A DNA stretch of 64,000 nt from positions 52,878-116,877 of the IMG/VR virus record IMGVR_UViG_3300025636_000001. The stretch is one strand, 5' to 3'. Both the position numbers and the translations under genes were made by a program. The notes under the pieces are model-generated. The model ran no database searches. It worked only from the letters and a program-made list of their open reading frames with translations, and was not told where the DNA came from. The DNA comes from a virus. Positions 43,804-53,055 of the stretch are shown one piece after another (position 1 is the first letter of the stretch; each line of letters begins with the position of its first letter).

Positions 43804-46557
43804 TTATTTTTCCTTCTTAGAATCTTTAAAATCATATTTGTTTTTGTTCTCTCTTGCTATTTGTAACTGTTTGTCAGCAATATCTTTTTGAGCTGCAATT
43901 TTTTCTCTTTCTATCTGAAGTTTTGTCTGATCATTAGAATTTTTTAAAGTTGCCTGCTGTCTTTGAAAGTCCATTTTTTCTCTGTCTTTTCTATCAGCTC
44001 TAATGTTTGCCATTTCATCTTGGTAGTCATTAATCTTATTTTCATTAATGTCTGACATAGAACCATAACCAGCAGCTCTGATTTGAGCCACCTCTAAATC
44101 ATTCTGACGTTCTTTATCAGCTTCCATAAGTTCAAACTCACGTTTCAGTTTTTGTTCTTCAGCACTTGCTTTAAGTTGCTGTTCTTGCATTTCACGTTGC
44201 TGTTGCATTTCTTGCTGTCTTTGAGCTTCTTGTTTGCCCTCAGCATCTTTTAATATATCAGTTACTTCAGCAATAGAATCAGCTTTGATTATATTACCTA
44301 AATCATAAATGCTTGCTCCTGAAGTATTATTTGTAATTGCTAATTGTTTCAATTGATCTAATACAGATCTGTGATTTGTTTTAGTTGTTGCAAATACGTT
44401 AAAGTCTCTTAATAAAAGATCAGTACCATTTATAGTAAAATTAACTTTTTCAGCTTCTGAACTGATATAAGATAGTCTTACGCTTGGGTTATTGCTATAA
44501 TAGTATTGTGCAACATCAGTTCTCATTTGATGAACTCTAGGCATTAGGTGATCTGAATGCTGTGTAAAGTAAACTTCAGTTTGAGCATAAGATTGATTTA
44601 ATGCTTGCGTAACACCTGTTGCTGTTTGTTGTGCTATAGGTGCACCTAATCTTTGAGGATTAACACCAATTGCATCAAATGCTTGTTGTTTAAAATAATT
44701 AGCTAATTGAATACGTGACATTAATCTACCTGTCTGCTCCATGTTAAGAGTTTGATAATGATTAAAGTTTGTAGCATTCTCAGTATTAGTAATTGATGTA
44801 TCTAATGGTAACATGCTAAAATCTTTCATAGCAGTGTATGCCTTAGCATAATTACCTTTACCCCAATCTTCACCCATGGAGTGACGCGGTAAGGCATTTT
44901 GATCAAACATAATTATAGTACCTAACTCATCTACCAGAATATCTGCTATTTGATTATTTACCATGTTATATCCCACTTGATAAGCTTTCATTAAATCAAC
45001 TAAAGATGTTGATCTTGTGTTTCTATCTGAAAACACTCTACCTTCAACAGGTAATTTACAACCATATAAAGAATTGTCACCTTTAAATTGAAAAGGTACT
45101 CTACCTGGTTTCTTTTTATTAATACCTAAATAAATAGGATTAATATTATCACTTGCATTAGATTTCCAAAAAGCTGGAAGGTTTGGTCCTATCTTAACAC
45201 CACCCCATGTTTCATTAATCCAAATCCAATCTATATGTTCACCCTGCAATAATGTTTCTTTGTTTTTATTCTTAAACAATGAATCATCATATATAGGTTT
45301 TTCTGTTACTTTAAAAGTTTCATCAATGATTTCTTGAATGACTTCACCTGTTTCTGTTATTTTAGTAAGATGACCAACCTTACGTTGAGTCTTCCAGTAT
45401 ACAGTTGTTACTCTCATTAGAGAACCTTCACCCCAATTTGTAACGTCATCACCTTCACTTAATATGGAACTAATAACATCACCACCATATTCAGGAGAGG
45501 TGTTCCAATTAGAAACAAATTGTCTATAACCTAAACTTGGAGAACCTGTATTCCACTCATGTGATTTAGTAGCATCATAGTAAGCACCATCATTTTGATA
45601 ACCTGACACTTGATATGCACCTGATTTTGCTGGATATATTTCCTGCAAAGATTCCAGTTGTTTTTGATTCATCAAATAACCATACTTATCTATCACATCA
45701 GCAATGGTCATAAGATCCATTTTACCTGCATAATTAGATTGTGATATATATCTTGTATCTGGAGATTTTTGATAGAATGTAAGAACAGGGTTCCATAATT
45801 CTAATTCATAATCATCCTCAAGCATTCTAAAATGCCAGAACTCTCTATCCGTAATAAGCATATCACGGAAAGCACGTTCCTCTAATTCTTGCATTTTAAA
45901 TCTTTCTTCATCAACATTTAATTGATGAGATGCCCATTCCTCAACCATACTTCTATAATCCTTAGAAAAGAAGTCTTCTATTTCAGGTAATGTTTTAAGA
46001 TTTTCTGGAGAAAGTTTTTGTTGAAATTCAGGATCTTCCGGGTTGGCACCCATTTCAATCATTCTGAATAAAAGTTTTTCTTGTGCATCTGCTAATAAAT
46101 TTTCCTCAACCAATGCTCTTTTTTGTTCAAGCATTTCATTGTAAGATAAATCATCTACAGCTCTAAACTGAACTTTAGAATATCTTTTAGAAAATTCTCC
46201 TGATAGTACATTTACAACATTTGGTATGATTGGATAAAACTTAAGTTCTAGTGCTGATTCATCTTCTTTAGTTAATACATCAACTAAATCTTTATAATCA
46301 TTATCCTCTTCTACAATGTAGTCAGTTTTATCAATAATCCCTTTAGCAAGCTTATAATTCTTTAATAACTTTCTAGAATTTTGTTTTAAGAACTGCATAC
46401 CCTGCAATTCAAGCCAGTCTAAATTCCATGCAGCCCAATCTTCATTTTTCTTTTTTGAAGGTAAAAACTGTATTGGTTGTGTAAGGCTGGAAGTTGACGG
46501 ATAGCCGCTATCAGCTTTAGCACCGTTCTTCAATTGCATTGCATTAAACACTTTCAT
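43804..46557 (-). CDS. Portal protein, 917 aa
   Basis: The gene follows terminase by 2 bases. Its product has the size and layout of a crAss-like portal: a helix-rich N-terminal wing (EEDNDYKDLVDVLTKEDESA), a central LVDLMKAYQVGYNMVNNQIA helix, a GVNPQRLGAPIAQQTATGVT segment typical of portal stems, and a long Gln/Glu-rich coiled coil at the C-terminus (about 770-910: EAQRQQEMQQQREMQEQQLK). The extended coiled coil could form a barrel into the capsid. DNA passes through the dodecameric ring during packaging and ejection. Confidence 0.88.
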   Translation of the reverse strand: MKVFNAMQLKNGAKADSGYPSTSSLTQPIQFLPSKKKNEDWAAWNLDWLELQGMQFLKQNSRKLLKNYKLAKGIIDKTDYIVEEDNDYKDLVDVLTKEDESALELKFYPIIPNVVNVLSGEFSKRYSKVQFRAVDDLSYNEMLEQKRALVEENLLADAQEKLLFRMIEMGANPEDPEFQQKLSPENLKTLPEIEDFFSKDYRSMVEEWASHQLNVDEERFKMQELEERAFRDMLITDREFWHFRMLEDDYELELWNPVLTFYQKSPDTRYISQSNYAGKMDLMTIADVIDKYGYLMNQKQLESLQEIYPAKSGAYQVSGYQNDGAYYDATKSHEWNTGSPSLGYRQFVSNWNTSPEYGGDVISSILSEGDDVTNWGEGSLMRVTTVYWKTQRKVGHLTKITETGEVIQEIIDETFKVTEKPIYDDSLFKNKNKETLLQGEHIDWIWINETWGGVKIGPNLPAFWKSNASDNINPIYLGINKKKPGRVPFQFKGDNSLYGCKLPVEGRVFSDRNTRSTSLVDLMKAYQVGYNMVNNQIADILVDELGTIIMFDQNALPRHSMGEDWGKGNYAKAYTAMKDFSMLPLDTSITNTENATNFNHYQTLNMEQTGRLMSRIQLANYFKQQAFDAIGVNPQRLGAPIAQQTATGVTQALNQSYAQTEVYFTQHSDHLMPRVHQMRTDVAQYYYSNNPSVRLSYISSEAEKVNFTINGTDLLLRDFNVFATTKTNHRSVLDQLKQLAITNNTSGASIYDLGNIIKADSIAEVTDILKDAEGKQEAQRQQEMQQQREMQEQQLKASAEEQKLKREFELMEADKERQNDLEVAQIRAAGYGSMSDINENKINDYQDEMANIRADRKDREKMDFQRQQATLKNSNDQTKLQIEREKIAAQKDIADKQLQIARENKNKYDFKDSKKEK

Positions 46558-46559
46558 AC

Positions 46560-48749
46560 TTATCTAAAATTTTTATATGCTGATCTTTTTATTTTTGGAC
46601 CACCGTTAGCAGTTTTAATCCTTCCAATATTCTTGAACGGACTATACTTTAATTTATGGAATTTTTTTGAATTATCCAAGTAATCACCTGATTCAGATTC
46701 ACTTCTTCTTAAATAACCTCTATTTGATTCTTGTATTCTTACAAAAGCAACCAATGCTGCAAAAGTTACAAGCCTATCCACGTTGAGTCCTGGATAGTAT
46801 GCAAGCATTTCTTTTAATAACATTGGATCTGGTATTCTTTCTATACCTAAAGTTGTTTTTATTATGTTACCATCATCATCTGTTTCTTGATCTATTTCTT
46901 CTCTAAGAAATTCAATAGCATAAGAAATTAAATGATTTTTAAATAATGTACCTGTATTTTTCCAACCATATTCTTGATAAACAGATTTGTTTGAACCAAG
47001 ATCTTTTAAAAACATAATCTGTTGTTTTGGCACAAGATACTTTTGTTTCTTTTTAGATATCATATGTTGTATAAATAATGATATATTATTCTCAACAATA
47101 GTCCAAGCATTATACCATTCAACAATTAATTCTAATTGCTGATGTGTTTTATTAATATCATCATATCTACCACACCAAGATGCTACAATTTTACCAGGTT
47201 CTATAAAACGTTCAATACCCTGGGGACCTTCTCTTGTTATTTCAACAGAGTTCTTATATACAATAATACTACACAATGAATCTGAAGTAGTTGTCTTACC
47301 TTCTGATACAGGGTCAATAGATGCATAATAGGCACCAAACTCAGGATTAGAAACAGGTCTTTCCCATGTAACCAAACATCCAGTTTTATCTTGTGCTTTT
47401 TTACTTAATGGGAATTCAGATATTGGTAACTTATTTGATCTTTTAGCAAGAATACCATCACTAACTCTTTCAAGTTCTATATGCTCATATGCATATTCTT
47501 TCTCTTCAATTCTTTTTTGTTGTTGTGATAAAACACCTTGAGGAAATACTGATTCTTTTCTATAAGCAAAAGCTTCAGCAATATTAGTTGGTTTCTGAGA
47601 AATACGTAATTGATATTGCTCAGGACTTAAATCAGCTTTCCATTGAGCTCTTTCTGCTTTTATTGCATCAAGTGCTTCTTGTATCTTGGAGTTACCGTAA
47701 TTATCAATATAAGGGGGCATAGACCATTGCTCTGGAATAAATAAACCAGCTAGTCCAATAGTACCATCTTTGTCCATTAAATCAGTTTCTACAGCATATA
47801 TATCATTTGCTGTAGGATTCAATATCATTTGTTTCAAAGGCTCACACTGATCAAGATCCCCTACGGAACCTGCAGCTATAAACATACCTGTTGTTACCAT
47901 ACCAGAAGACATTGCAGGTCTAAGGTACTCATATGTTTTATCCATTTTAGGTGCAATACCAGCCTCTTCATGAAAAAAGATTGTTGTAGGTCCACCAACA
48001 CCTGTTGTAGCATTCTTCTCAAAAGATGCACCTTGTATCTTAGACTTAAGACCTCTAGATGTTTTTCTATTACCTACTTTTACTTCAATCTGCTGTTGCC
48101 ATAATAAAACCTTTTCAGGATTACTAGGTCTATACCAAGCAGTATGCTCATTTAAAAATGTTTTGTATTCATCAAGAAACTTCCATGAACCTTTATCATT
48201 AATGTAATCCTTTAGAGAAGCACCTATCTTACAAGTACTACCCTCTTCAAACCAATATGTATTAATGATCTTACCCATGTGAAAGTAAGAAGATGCAATC
48301 TGACGTTTCTTTAAAATAGCAGAATGCTTATAACTAAGCTCAGCAAGCATCTCATATAAAGCCATATGATATTGTGCATCTCTGACTTTAGCAAATCCAT
48401 ACTTCTTTTCCTCTTTATCATAGATGGGTAAGAAGTTTAACCACATGTAATAATCACGTGTTAAATACCAAGTAAGGGGCCCATCTTTATAGATAACCCC
48501 CACACGGCATTTGTTTTTTTGATCATTCCAGTAACTTATAAAATCTGTTGATCTAAAAGGAGCTGAACAATAAAATCCATCTTTGTTAAAATTAATAGCC
48601 TCTTGGTTAAAAATTAAAGATGTATCATTAAACTCATACAAACCAGGTTCTTTAAAAATTGATAATACAAATTCTTTAAAACTATCTCTTGTATCAAACT
48701 TGGTTTCAGTCCATTTACCAGATTCATATGTTGGAATGGAAATATACAT
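46560..48749 (-). CDS. terL: Terminase large subunit, 729 aa
   Basis: This is the DNA-packaging motor. The ATPase part has a degenerate Walker A region around 147-154 (KKRQIASS), a Walker B with the catalytic acid, IFFHEEAG (257-264), and a coupling segment GSVGD (294-298). The nuclease part begins at about 470 with YYASIDPVSEG, D479 being the likely first metal ligand. An adaptive lid-type SQKPTNIAEAFAYRKESVFP stretch (384-403) lies between, as in phage terminases. The start overlaps the stop of the GroES-like gene by one base (TAATG), so translation is coupled. No small terminase subunit is recognisable. Confidence 0.93.
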   Translation of the reverse strand: MYISIPTYESGKWTETKFDTRDSFKEFVLSIFKEPGLYEFNDTSLIFNQEAINFNKDGFYCSAPFRSTDFISYWNDQKNKCRVGVIYKDGPLTWYLTRDYYMWLNFLPIYDKEEKKYGFAKVRDAQYHMALYEMLAELSYKHSAILKKRQIASSYFHMGKIINTYWFEEGSTCKIGASLKDYINDKGSWKFLDEYKTFLNEHTAWYRPSNPEKVLLWQQQIEVKVGNRKTSRGLKSKIQGASFEKNATTGVGGPTTIFFHEEAGIAPKMDKTYEYLRPAMSSGMVTTGMFIAAGSVGDLDQCEPLKQMILNPTANDIYAVETDLMDKDGTIGLAGLFIPEQWSMPPYIDNYGNSKIQEALDAIKAERAQWKADLSPEQYQLRISQKPTNIAEAFAYRKESVFPQGVLSQQQKRIEEKEYAYEHIELERVSDGILAKRSNKLPISEFPLSKKAQDKTGCLVTWERPVSNPEFGAYYASIDPVSEGKTTTSDSLCSIIVYKNSVEITREGPQGIERFIEPGKIVASWCGRYDDINKTHQQLELIVEWYNAWTIVENNISLFIQHMISKKKQKYLVPKQQIMFLKDLGSNKSVYQEYGWKNTGTLFKNHLISYAIEFLREEIDQETDDDGNIIKTTLGIERIPDPMLLKEMLAYYPGLNVDRLVTFAALVAFVRIQESNRGYLRRSESESGDYLDNSKKFHKLKYSPFKNIGRIKTANGGPKIKRSAYKNFR

Positions 48750-49033
48750 TACTCTTCTTCTTTTAAAATTGCATGAATATCCCCAACATTAATAAGTAAA
48801 TGCATAGCACCCTCATGCTCCATTTCAGTTGGAACACAGTATTCAGCATATTGTATTAAATCACCTTCATTAATTTCAGTAACTTCTGTACCTACACCAA
48901 TAACATAAGCTTTATACTCTTTTTGTATTGCTGAGTCTGGTATAATAATGTTAGTTCCCGGTACTAATCTTGTTACTTCTTTTGGTTTTACTAAAACCTT
49001 TTTCCCTACTGGTATTACTTTTGTTTTTATCAT
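48749..49033 (-). CDS. GroES-like co-chaperonin (Cpn10 family), 94 aa
   Basis: Length and sequence fit the 10-kDa chaperonin: VIPVGKKVLVKPKEV at the start, then GTNIIIPDSAIQKEYKAYVI where GroES has its mobile loop and roof, VIGVGTEVTEINEGDLIQYA, and an end HLLINVGDIHAIL that matches the family's terminal strand. The protein would cap host GroEL and adapt it to a phage protein, as T4 gp31 does for its capsid protein. It sits directly before terminase with translational coupling (one-base overlap). The mobile loop lacks the exact GGI(V/M)L motif (here PGTNIII), so binding specificity may differ. Confidence is high for family, moderate for function. Confidence 0.85.
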   Translation of the reverse strand: MIKTKVIPVGKKVLVKPKEVTRLVPGTNIIIPDSAIQKEYKAYVIGVGTEVTEINEGDLIQYAEYCVPTEMEHEGAMHLLINVGDIHAILKEEE

Positions 49034-49124
49034 TTTTTGTTGATTTATTATTTATTGTTTTATCTTCTTCAAAGTGTGGTTCATCCCAATAACAAAACAC
49101 CCATTTTTCTTTTATTTCTTGCAT
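48951..49124 (-). CDS. Small overlapping ORF, 57 aa
   Basis: An ATG lies 2 bases after the stop of the 172-residue gene, the same spacing seen at other real junctions here. It encodes MQEIKEKWVFCYWDEPHFEE and then a Lys/Asn/Ser-rich tail that overlaps the first 83 bases of the GroES-like gene in another frame. The aromatic start fills the 93-base gap, which otherwise has no gene. The low-complexity tail and overlap keep the call tentative. Confidence 0.45.
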   Translation of the reverse strand: MQEIKEKWVFCYWDEPHFEEDKTINNKSTKNDKNKSNTSREKGFSKTKRSNKISTGN

Positions 49125-49126
49125 TA

Positions 49127-49645
49127 TCAAAGTTGATCATAAGCTAATCCTGCACCACCTCTAACTGAACTTTCTTGTTCTTCCTTCATATCACTAAATG
49201 CACCCTTATAAGAATTTCTTATTTGTTCAAATTTAGCGGCAGCGTTTACCATAGAATTAATGTTACCATCTCTACCATGTTCTATTGCTGTAGTTTCCAT
49301 GTATCTAGCCAATCTATCAAGCATTGATTTAATACCAACATAAGCTCTATATGTAGGTGTTTCATAAAGCTTTCTAGCCATCTCTAAAGAATACCTAATT
49401 TTAGCATCTTCTGTTGATTCTTCAAGACCTATTTCTTCAATTATAATATCTTCTTTCTCATGCTCTGGTAAATTAAAGAAAGGATTTAAATCTGGATTAG
49501 GACAAGACATGTAAAATAAATATTGATAAACACTCATGTATGTATCAGGATATTCATCCATTAATTCTTTTAAAAACTTTAAAGTATAACAATGTTCTGT
49601 TGGTATAACTTTACCGTTTTGTATATCAAATAATCTTACTATCAT
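49127..49645 (-). CDS. Conserved protein upstream of terminase, 172 aa
   Basis: Begins MIVRLFDIQNGKVIPTEHCY and includes YMSVYQYLFYMSCPNPDLNP and an internal helix YRAYVGIKSMLDRLARYMET. I associate this sequence with a conserved crAss-like protein near terminase. Its position and size could suit a small terminase subunit or packaging factor, but no DNA-binding motif is clear. The start overlaps the nuclease gene's stop by one base (TAATG). Confidence 0.78.
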   Translation of the reverse strand: MIVRLFDIQNGKVIPTEHCYTLKFLKELMDEYPDTYMSVYQYLFYMSCPNPDLNPFFNLPEHEKEDIIIEEIGLEESTEDAKIRYSLEMARKLYETPTYRAYVGIKSMLDRLARYMETTAIEHGRDGNINSMVNAAAKFEQIRNSYKGAFSDMKEEQESSVRGGAGLAYDQL

Positions 49646-50457
49646 TATATATTGTCTTTATGCCACATCATTAAAGTTCTAACTTCATCTTTTAGATATG
49701 GTAAATTATACATTTTAATCTCTTCAATTACAGGTTCCCCATTAACGTGTTCATTAATTGGGTATCCATTTTTATCTGTACCAACTTGTTTAAATTTAAC
49801 GTGTTGAACAACAAGCTCACCTATTTTTAATTTAGGGTTGTGCTTTTTAATAATATACGCATAAATACTGAGTTGTAAGTTATAATGATTCAAATTACAA
49901 TCATCTAAGTGACTTACAGGATTATACATTTTTGATGTTATACCTTCCCAATTAGTAAAACCTTTTTCTTTTATTTCTTTATTTGTTTTGTAATCTGTAA
50001 TATTAATGTATCCATTTACAACTTCCACTAAATCAGCTTGCCCACACAACTGTGCTGATTTTAAATAAACAAAATGTTCAGGATATACTCCGTCTTTTAA
50101 CTTCTGCTCAGGAGCAGTTTTAACTCCGTCATCATCAACTAAAGGTTTGATTATAGGTACTTCAATACCATGCCTTTCAATAGTTTTAAAGTCTAGCATA
50201 TCCGCCTCTCTCTGATTATGATACCAGTTACCTAAACCTATTGCTCTTTGTGTTTCTGATTCCCATGCAGCTAGTATTTCTTTTTGAGTCATACCATACC
50301 ACTTAGATCTTTTATTATTAGCTGATTTTTTAGCCTGACCTTTTGCATCAAATTTAGGTTTAAACTTACCTATAAAAGATGTAACACTTGTCCAATCTAT
50401 TTTTTCTTGGTCATTGCTTTCATAAATATGACCTTCTTCTTTAAATATTACTGCCAT
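49645..50457 (-). CDS. PD-(D/E)XK (RecB/Cas4-like) nuclease, 270 aa
   Basis: The catalytic pattern of RecB-type nucleases is visible: H80 (GNWYHNQRE), E127, D142 in LCGQADLVEVV, D155-Y-K157 in INITDYKT, and QLSIY at 195-199. Such enzymes cut or resect DNA with metal ions. crAss-like phages carry one beside terminase, where it could trim packaging substrates or take part in recombination. The gene overlaps the end of the gene before it by 17 bases. Family call is firm; role is inferred. Confidence 0.88.
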   Translation of the reverse strand: MAVIFKEEGHIYESNDQEKIDWTSVTSFIGKFKPKFDAKGQAKKSANNKRSKWYGMTQKEILAAWESETQRAIGLGNWYHNQREADMLDFKTIERHGIEVPIIKPLVDDDGVKTAPEQKLKDGVYPEHFVYLKSAQLCGQADLVEVVNGYINITDYKTNKEIKEKGFTNWEGITSKMYNPVSHLDDCNLNHYNLQLSIYAYIIKKHNPKLKIGELVVQHVKFKQVGTDKNGYPINEHVNGEPVIEEIKMYNLPYLKDEVRTLMMWHKDNI

Positions 50458-50701
50458 CTATATCTGCTTTTAGGTTATTACAATCCATTGAACCACCTGT
50501 AGTACTGCTATACCAAAAAGGATGACCTGGTTCAACAGGAGTTATGTTTGGTACACCTATCGGTTGAAAAGGTTGTAAAGGTGTTGTATTAAATTTTTTA
50601 TTGGCCTTAGCTTCTGATTCAGCTTTTAATAAAACAATAGCTGCTTCTGCAGTTATCATGTTATTATCTAATAACTCTTGTACTATTTCTGTTACTGTCA
50701 T
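50441..50701 (-). CDS. Small conserved protein, 86 aa
   Basis: I chose the ATG at 50701 (MTVTEIVQELLDNNMITAEA) over a farther upstream in-frame start because it lies 2 bases after the stop of the Zn-ribbon gene and leaves a natural helical N-terminus. Residues 1-35 are a short helix pair followed by a Pro-rich region (PLQPFQPIGVPNITPVEPGH). Function unknown; the helical start resembles short oligomerisation or HTH-like segments. Confidence 0.72.
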   Translation of the reverse strand: MTVTEIVQELLDNNMITAEAAIVLLKAESEAKANKKFNTTPLQPFQPIGVPNITPVEPGHPFWYSSTTGGSMDCNNLKADIDGSNI

Positions 50702-50703
50702 AA

Positions 50704-51006
50704 TTATAAATTTAGTTTTTCTTCTTGTTCTTCTGTCAACCAAGCACCCCATTTTTCTTTAGGACAATTTGATGATAAAGATCTTGTTTTAAATTGCAAA
50801 CTACAACCACATTCAGAACAACAAGGTTGAGTTCCGGGAGCTAAACAGCTACTTCCTTGATTATCAAGGTGTTCACAATTTAAACAAATTTTAAATCTTT
50901 CTTCTGCAATTATTTCTACTTCCTTTTTTGTAAAAATAGTATTTAAGACACCTTCTTTTATCTGATCAAGATTTTTAAATGCGTTTAGTAGTTTTTTTAA
51001 ATTCAT
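50704..51006 (-). CDS. Zinc-ribbon protein, 100 aa
   Basis: A central domain has the spacing CLNCEHLDNQGSSC, then CCSECGC and SSNCPKEKW, giving at least six Cys that suit one or two zinc sites. The N-terminus is a short basic helix (MNLKKLLNAFKNLDQIKEGV). The start overlaps the end of the IHF-like gene by 32 bases. Small Zn-ribbons of this sort lie near terminase in crAss-like phages. DNA or protein binding is possible but not shown. Confidence 0.82.
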   Translation of the reverse strand: MNLKKLLNAFKNLDQIKEGVLNTIFTKKEVEIIAEERFKICLNCEHLDNQGSSCLAPGTQPCCSECGCSLQFKTRSLSSNCPKEKWGAWLTEEQEEKLNL

Positions 51007-51361
51007 TTTTTTTCTGTTTAAAATCTGCTTTATCTTTTTCTACTTCCTCAATCATACTTTGCATTTTTTCTAACTCTTTAAGTTTTTCAGATACTGCAAT
51101 ATGCTTTTCATACCCTTTGTATGTTTGTTTTTCAATATTACCTAAAATACTTTTATTTTTAATTATAGAATTATTTAAAGCTTTTTTTCTAATTTTAAAT
51201 GTTCCAAGACCTGTTACTGTAATTGAAGGATAAGTTAGACTTGAAAGGTTCTTCCTAAGTTTAGCATAATAAAAAGTAATAAGTTCATCCACCATGTCAG
51301 GATGCACTCCAACTTTAAATGCAATATCTTTTTTAAAATTTTTATAACTTTTAGCTTTCAA
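50975..51361 (-). CDS. IHF/HU-like DNA-bending protein, 128 aa
   Basis: The first 75 residues match the HU/IHF fold: helices KNFKKDIAFKVGVHPDMVDE and LITFYYAKLRKNLSS, followed by YPSITVTGLGTFKIRKKALN where HU has its (G)xGxF strand and DNA-contacting arm. The arm tip is not the usual R-N-P but the Lys-rich IIKNKSILG region. A 45-residue charged helix is added at the C-terminus. IHF-like proteins are a known crAss-like core family and could bend genome DNA for packaging or transcription. Confidence 0.85.
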   Translation of the reverse strand: MKAKSYKNFKKDIAFKVGVHPDMVDELITFYYAKLRKNLSSLTYPSITVTGLGTFKIRKKALNNSIIKNKSILGNIEKQTYKGYEKHIAVSEKLKELEKMQSMIEEVEKDKADFKQKKNEFKKTTKRI

Positions 51362-51713
51362 TCCCTAATATTTTATAATCTAGTAATACAGGACCTTTTA
51401 TCTGTATATTTAAATCTTTATTTACAAATATTTTCTTTTTATTATTTCCATCTTTTATAACAAGATTTTTTTTACTTGCTTTTGTAATTGCATTACGTGC
51501 TGACTGAGCACTTTTAAAAATGCCCATGTCAGTAACGTCATTACAAAATAAAGTAAGCTCTACTTTTTCTTTTTTAGCTAATTCAGATAAACATTCTAGA
51601 TCAGCATTGCTTATTTTTATATTATTAAAAAAACAGTAGGTTACTATTTGATATTTGATTGTCGTATCAATATCAACTTTAGCTTTTTGATCTACTTTAT
51701 TTACTATTGCCAT
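51351..51713 (-). CDS. Conserved small protein, possible winged helix, 120 aa
   Basis: Residues 20-95 have the helix-helix-turn-helix-wing look of small DNA-binding proteins: TIKYQIVTYCFFNNIKISNA, DLECLSELAKKEKVELTLFC, FKSAQSARNAITKASKKNLV and a following strand pair. Its ends overlap the IHF-like gene by 11 bases. A transcriptional role is possible, but no exact family match is recognised. Confidence 0.72.
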   Translation of the reverse strand: MAIVNKVDQKAKVDIDTTIKYQIVTYCFFNNIKISNADLECLSELAKKEKVELTLFCNDVTDMGIFKSAQSARNAITKASKKNLVIKDGNNKKKIFVNKDLNIQIKGPVLLDYKILGIES

Positions 51714-51714
51714 A

Positions 51715-52629
51715 TTATAAATTTAATAACATATCAATCAAGTCAGGATGTGGGTAACAATCAAATTTATCTCTTCTAACATTTGTATGTGTTAAAAGAC
51801 CTTTGACTTTACCATAGTATGCATCCTCTTGAAATTCAAATGCTTTGGTTGGTCCATATTTTTTAATCCATTGTACTAATCCAATACGTATATCAATATT
51901 ATCTCTATCAGCTATATATCTTAACCATAAATCCAACGCTTCTATTTGTGCAGGTGAATAATTGTGCCATTCAATATAACCTTTAAAAGGTTCTTTTAAT
52001 TTACATATTTGATCTTCATGTGCAGTAGTTCCTGCATATGTCTTTCCATTTTTGATATAACCAAAGTTATTAATCTCAATACCTACAGAATGACGGTTCA
52101 TAAAACCAGATCCTGTTTTACCAAGATGCCAACCTTGACCACCTTCTGGGAATGCTTGCACCATTACACCATCATACTCATCATCATTATTTTTGATATT
52201 CTGACCTCCTAGTACAAATTCAGTAGCAACTTTTCCACGGCTATCTCTACCCCAACTATCTATAGTTTTGTAGGGATTATTCCACCCTGCTGTATGATGT
52301 ATAAAAACATAATCATTAGTAACAGGACCTTCTAAGTATTCTCCTTTAGGTAAAAAATATTTATGAATTGTTTGATTGTATGAAGTTGTAAAGTATTGTT
52401 TTGCAACATCAGTATCTTCATCTATGGCTTCAAATTCAGGACCGTTTGTAATTAAAAGCGTCCATGTTTCATTACCTACAATACCATCTGCACTTAAATT
52501 ACGCCCAAGTTGAAATCTAATAACTGCTTTTTTAGTAGCCGGTCCAAAAATACCATCTTTTTTAAGACCAAGTAATTGTTGTAGTTTACTTACGTCTTGA
52601 CCTTTTGAGCCCTCTTTTAACATCTCCAT
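51715..52629 (-). CDS. N-acetylmuramoyl-L-alanine amidase endolysin, 304 aa
   Basis: An N-terminal peptidoglycan-binding domain (residues 5-60: LQQLLGLKKDGIFGPATKKA, GIVGNETW) is followed by an amidase-2/PGRP-like domain from about 100, with zinc-ligand HHTAG at 111-115, catalytic-site E185 (SVGIEINNFG), H281 and C291 in the T7-lysozyme-like arrangement. It cuts the bond between muramic acid and the stem peptide for host lysis. Its start overlaps the stop of the preceding coiled-coil gene by one base. No signal peptide is visible and no neighbouring holin is certain. Confidence 0.9.
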   Translation of the reverse strand: MEMLKEGSKGQDVSKLQQLLGLKKDGIFGPATKKAVIRFQLGRNLSADGIVGNETWTLLITNGPEFEAIDEDTDVAKQYFTTSYNQTIHKYFLPKGEYLEGPVTNDYVFIHHTAGWNNPYKTIDSWGRDSRGKVATEFVLGGQNIKNNDDEYDGVMVQAFPEGGQGWHLGKTGSGFMNRHSVGIEINNFGYIKNGKTYAGTTAHEDQICKLKEPFKGYIEWHNYSPAQIEALDLWLRYIADRDNIDIRIGLVQWIKKYGPTKAFEFQEDAYYGKVKGLLTHTNVRRDKFDCYPHPDLIDMLLNL

Positions 52630-52946
52630 TACTTTTGTTTTTTAAGGGTTCTTGTTTTTGTTTCATTGACTGCATTCATAGCAGCTTCAAAATCAGCTCT
52701 AGCTTCTGATGGTTGTTCAGGTTCATCTTCTTGTTCTCCTTCTTCTCCTGCTGCATAAGCCTGAGCTAAAAACATTTGAGATTGTAATCTTTCAGCACGT
52801 GCTTTTTCTACATCTCTTAATAGTTCTTCATATTCTTTTTGAACCTTTAAGTGTTTGATGTTGTCTTTGTAAAAAGCAGTGATTTCTTCTCTACGCTTTT
52901 GTAGTTCTTCTTTGGAAAGTTCTGTTGGTTTTTCTTGTGTTGACAT
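52629..52946 (-). CDS. Acidic coiled-coil protein, 105 aa
   Basis: The ATG at 52946 (MSTQEKPTELSKEELQKRRE) is preferred to a TTG further up because it has a typical AT-rich leader. The sequence is a long heptad-patterned helix (HLKVQKEYEELLRDVEKARA) followed by an acidic loop and a short basic end. It is the first gene of the operon leading to endolysin and IHF-like protein; translational coupling to the endolysin is by a one-base overlap. A structural or assembly role is inferred. Confidence 0.78.
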   Translation of the reverse strand: MSTQEKPTELSKEELQKRREEITAFYKDNIKHLKVQKEYEELLRDVEKARAERLQSQMFLAQAYAAGEEGEQEDEPEQPSEARADFEAAMNAVNETKTRTLKKQK

Positions 52947-53008
52947 ATTTGTTAATTTTTTTATGTTTAACAAATATATATAATTAAAAGTTTAAATGCA
53001 AAAAGTTT

Positions 53009-53055
53009 AACCGTTTATTTATAAAACCGTTTTAATTTTTATATATTAACCGTTT
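53009..53055. repeat. Three AACCGTTT repeats upstream of the coiled-coil/endolysin operon
   Basis: The octamer occurs at 53009-53016, 53025-53032 and 53048-53055 in one 47-base stretch of the 145-base gap between the genes ending at 53092 and starting at 52946. Spacing is 16 and 23 bases. They look like protein-binding sites. Confidence 0.55.
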
